A stretch of DNA of 14,855 nucleotides, taken from NCBI GenBank assembly GCA_029240475.1, contig JAREAF010000020.1:1-14855 (forward strand). Reading direction: 5' to 3'. The notes beneath the pieces are model-generated. The model ran no database searches. It worked only from the letters and a program-made list of their open reading frames with translations, and was not told where the DNA came from. Shown in pieces: positions 14,065 through 14,855 of this stretch (position 1 is the stretch's first letter; every line of letters begins with the position of its first letter). Both the position numbers and the translations under genes were made by a program. Origin of the DNA: Rhodospirillales bacterium (GTDB taxonomy: Bacteria > Pseudomonadota > Alphaproteobacteria > JAREAF01).

Positions 14065-14855
14065 CGCGCGCAGGGCCTCTGCTCTCGCAAGTGAGGCTGG
14101 ATCAGCTGCGCCCGTTGGGAAGGCTCGGCGAGCCGACCTATCTGGCCTATGGGCGCGTCGCCGCCGCGCTGGAGGGGATGGGGGCCGCCGATTGCGCCCG
14201 CTACTTTGCCCGGCCGGAGCCCGACGCCCGCGGCGAGACCCTGTCTTGGCACGCGATGCCCGACGGCGGCCCGGTGCGCTCCTGGGTCAGCCTGTCCGCC
14301 GAGGAGCAGCGGGCGGCCGCGCCGCGGCTCCTCGCCATCACGCAACGGCTCTCGGAGATCTGCGCGAGGCGCGAGGCGGCCGATCCGAACGATGGCCTGG
14401 CGCGTCTCCTGCGCAACGCCGCCGTGTCGCCCGGGATGGAGCATCTCTACCTGGTGGGCGACCATCCGGTGCTGGCGGGCTGGGGCTTCGAGGCATCGGG
14501 CTCGCGCTTCGATACGCTCCGCTTCGCCACGCCGCCCGCGATCGAGCCGGAGCGGATGCCCGTCGTTCCGGCGGCGCGGAGCTGGGAGTGGCCCGCCGGA
14601 TGGTGGTGGCTGCCCCTCGCGCTGCTGCTCCTGCTGGCGCTCGGCTGGATGCTGCTGGCCTGGTGGCCGGACCGAGCGGCGCCGACCGTTGTCGCGGAGC
14701 GCGTGCCGCAGCGGGAAGCGGCCGCCACGGTGTCGGGCCCGCCGGCCCCGGCACGCGAGACGGAGCGGCCGATCGTTCATTCCGGTGCCGACCCGGCAAC
14801 GCCGGCGCAGCCCTCGGCCCGATCGGGAGAGGTCCTTTCCATTCCGGAGCGCGGC
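14055..14855 (+). CDS. membrane protein with WGF-type N-terminal domain (cut by window edge)
   Basis: The first 267 residues of a protein that continues past the window. A cytosolic domain of about 180 residues contains MEHLYLVGDHPVLAGWGFEA with WGF at 143-145. One membrane helix follows (183-204, WWWLPLALLLLLALGWMLLAWW apart from edges), then a Pro/Ala-rich periplasmic stretch that leads into whatever lies downstream. The plan matches the preceding VWA protein (WGF at 140, helix from 192), so the two look like diverged copies with different outer domains. The ATG at 14055 overlaps the VWA gene stop by 10 bases; a GTG at 14061 gives a GTGA overlap and has GGGA 6 bases upstream, so it is an equal candidate. 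The outer domain is not in view and no function can be assigned. Confidence 0.72.
   Translation, partial: MLVTRAGPLLSQVRLDQLRPLGRLGEPTYLAYGRVAAALEGMGAADCARYFARPEPDARGETLSWHAMPDGGPVRSWVSLSAEEQRAAAPRLLAITQRLSEICARREAADPNDGLARLLRNAAVSPGMEHLYLVGDHPVLAGWGFEASGSRFDTLRFATPPAIEPERMPVVPAARSWEWPAGWWWLPLALLLLLALGWMLLAWWPDRAAPTVVAERVPQREAAATVSGPPAPARETERPIVHSGADPATPAQPSARSGEVLSIPERG

Overview
The window is GC-rich DNA, densely packed with genes that have proteobacterial Shine-Dalgarno sites and many short overlaps. The combination of a PQQ alcohol dehydrogenase with its associated substrate-binding and beta-propeller proteins, a glf/glycosyltransferase pair and a DUF5989 micro-gene suggests an alphaproteobacterium. 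That placement is inferred from gene content only. No rRNA, tRNA, CRISPR array, integrase or complete insertion sequence was seen.

Layout. (1) Positions 1-1338, minus strand: a TuaH-like glycosyltransferase overlaps the start of a UDP-galactopyranose mutase that runs off the left edge; this is a galactofuranose/surface-polysaccharide locus. A 509-base gap without a convincing gene follows. (2) Position 1848: a lone GNAT acetyltransferase. (3) Positions 2325-7065: a periplasmic alcohol-oxidation locus. A beta-propeller protein and an ABC-type binding protein on the minus strand diverge from a PQQ alcohol dehydrogenase and a di-heme cytochrome c on the plus strand. The 185-base region between them carries two sets of inverted repeats. 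The dehydrogenase has the second active-site Asp associated with lanthanide-dependent enzymes. (4) Positions 7062-8389, minus strand: an exported cupin and an exported ankyrin-repeat protein, coupled by an ATGA overlap. (5) Positions 8521-9542: a VOC-fold protein and a beta-carbonic anhydrase. (6) Positions 9640-10774: a membrane-anchored SGNH hydrolase and a 49-residue DUF5989 membrane peptide. (7) Positions 10828-10954: the collapsed remains of a glutathione S-transferase gene. (8) Position 11054: a small acidic conserved protein. (9) Positions 11366-14855: a membrane-anchored trypsin-like protease divergent from two overlapping genes. The first of these encodes a membrane-anchored von Willebrand A protein with a one-base frameshift exactly in its metal-binding motif. 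The second encodes a protein of the same N-terminal plan that is cut by the right edge.

How they work together. In region 3 the dehydrogenase would oxidise an alcohol in the periplasm and pass electrons to the cytochrome; the two minus-strand proteins are known companions of such enzymes. Region 9 is the least explained part. It holds three single-pass proteins with cytosolic N-termini and periplasmic C-terminal parts. Two share a cytosolic domain ending in Trp-Gly-Phe near residue 140, and two share a coiled coil ending in a Cys just outside the membrane. This looks like one envelope-spanning system joining a protease and a ligand-binding VWA domain.
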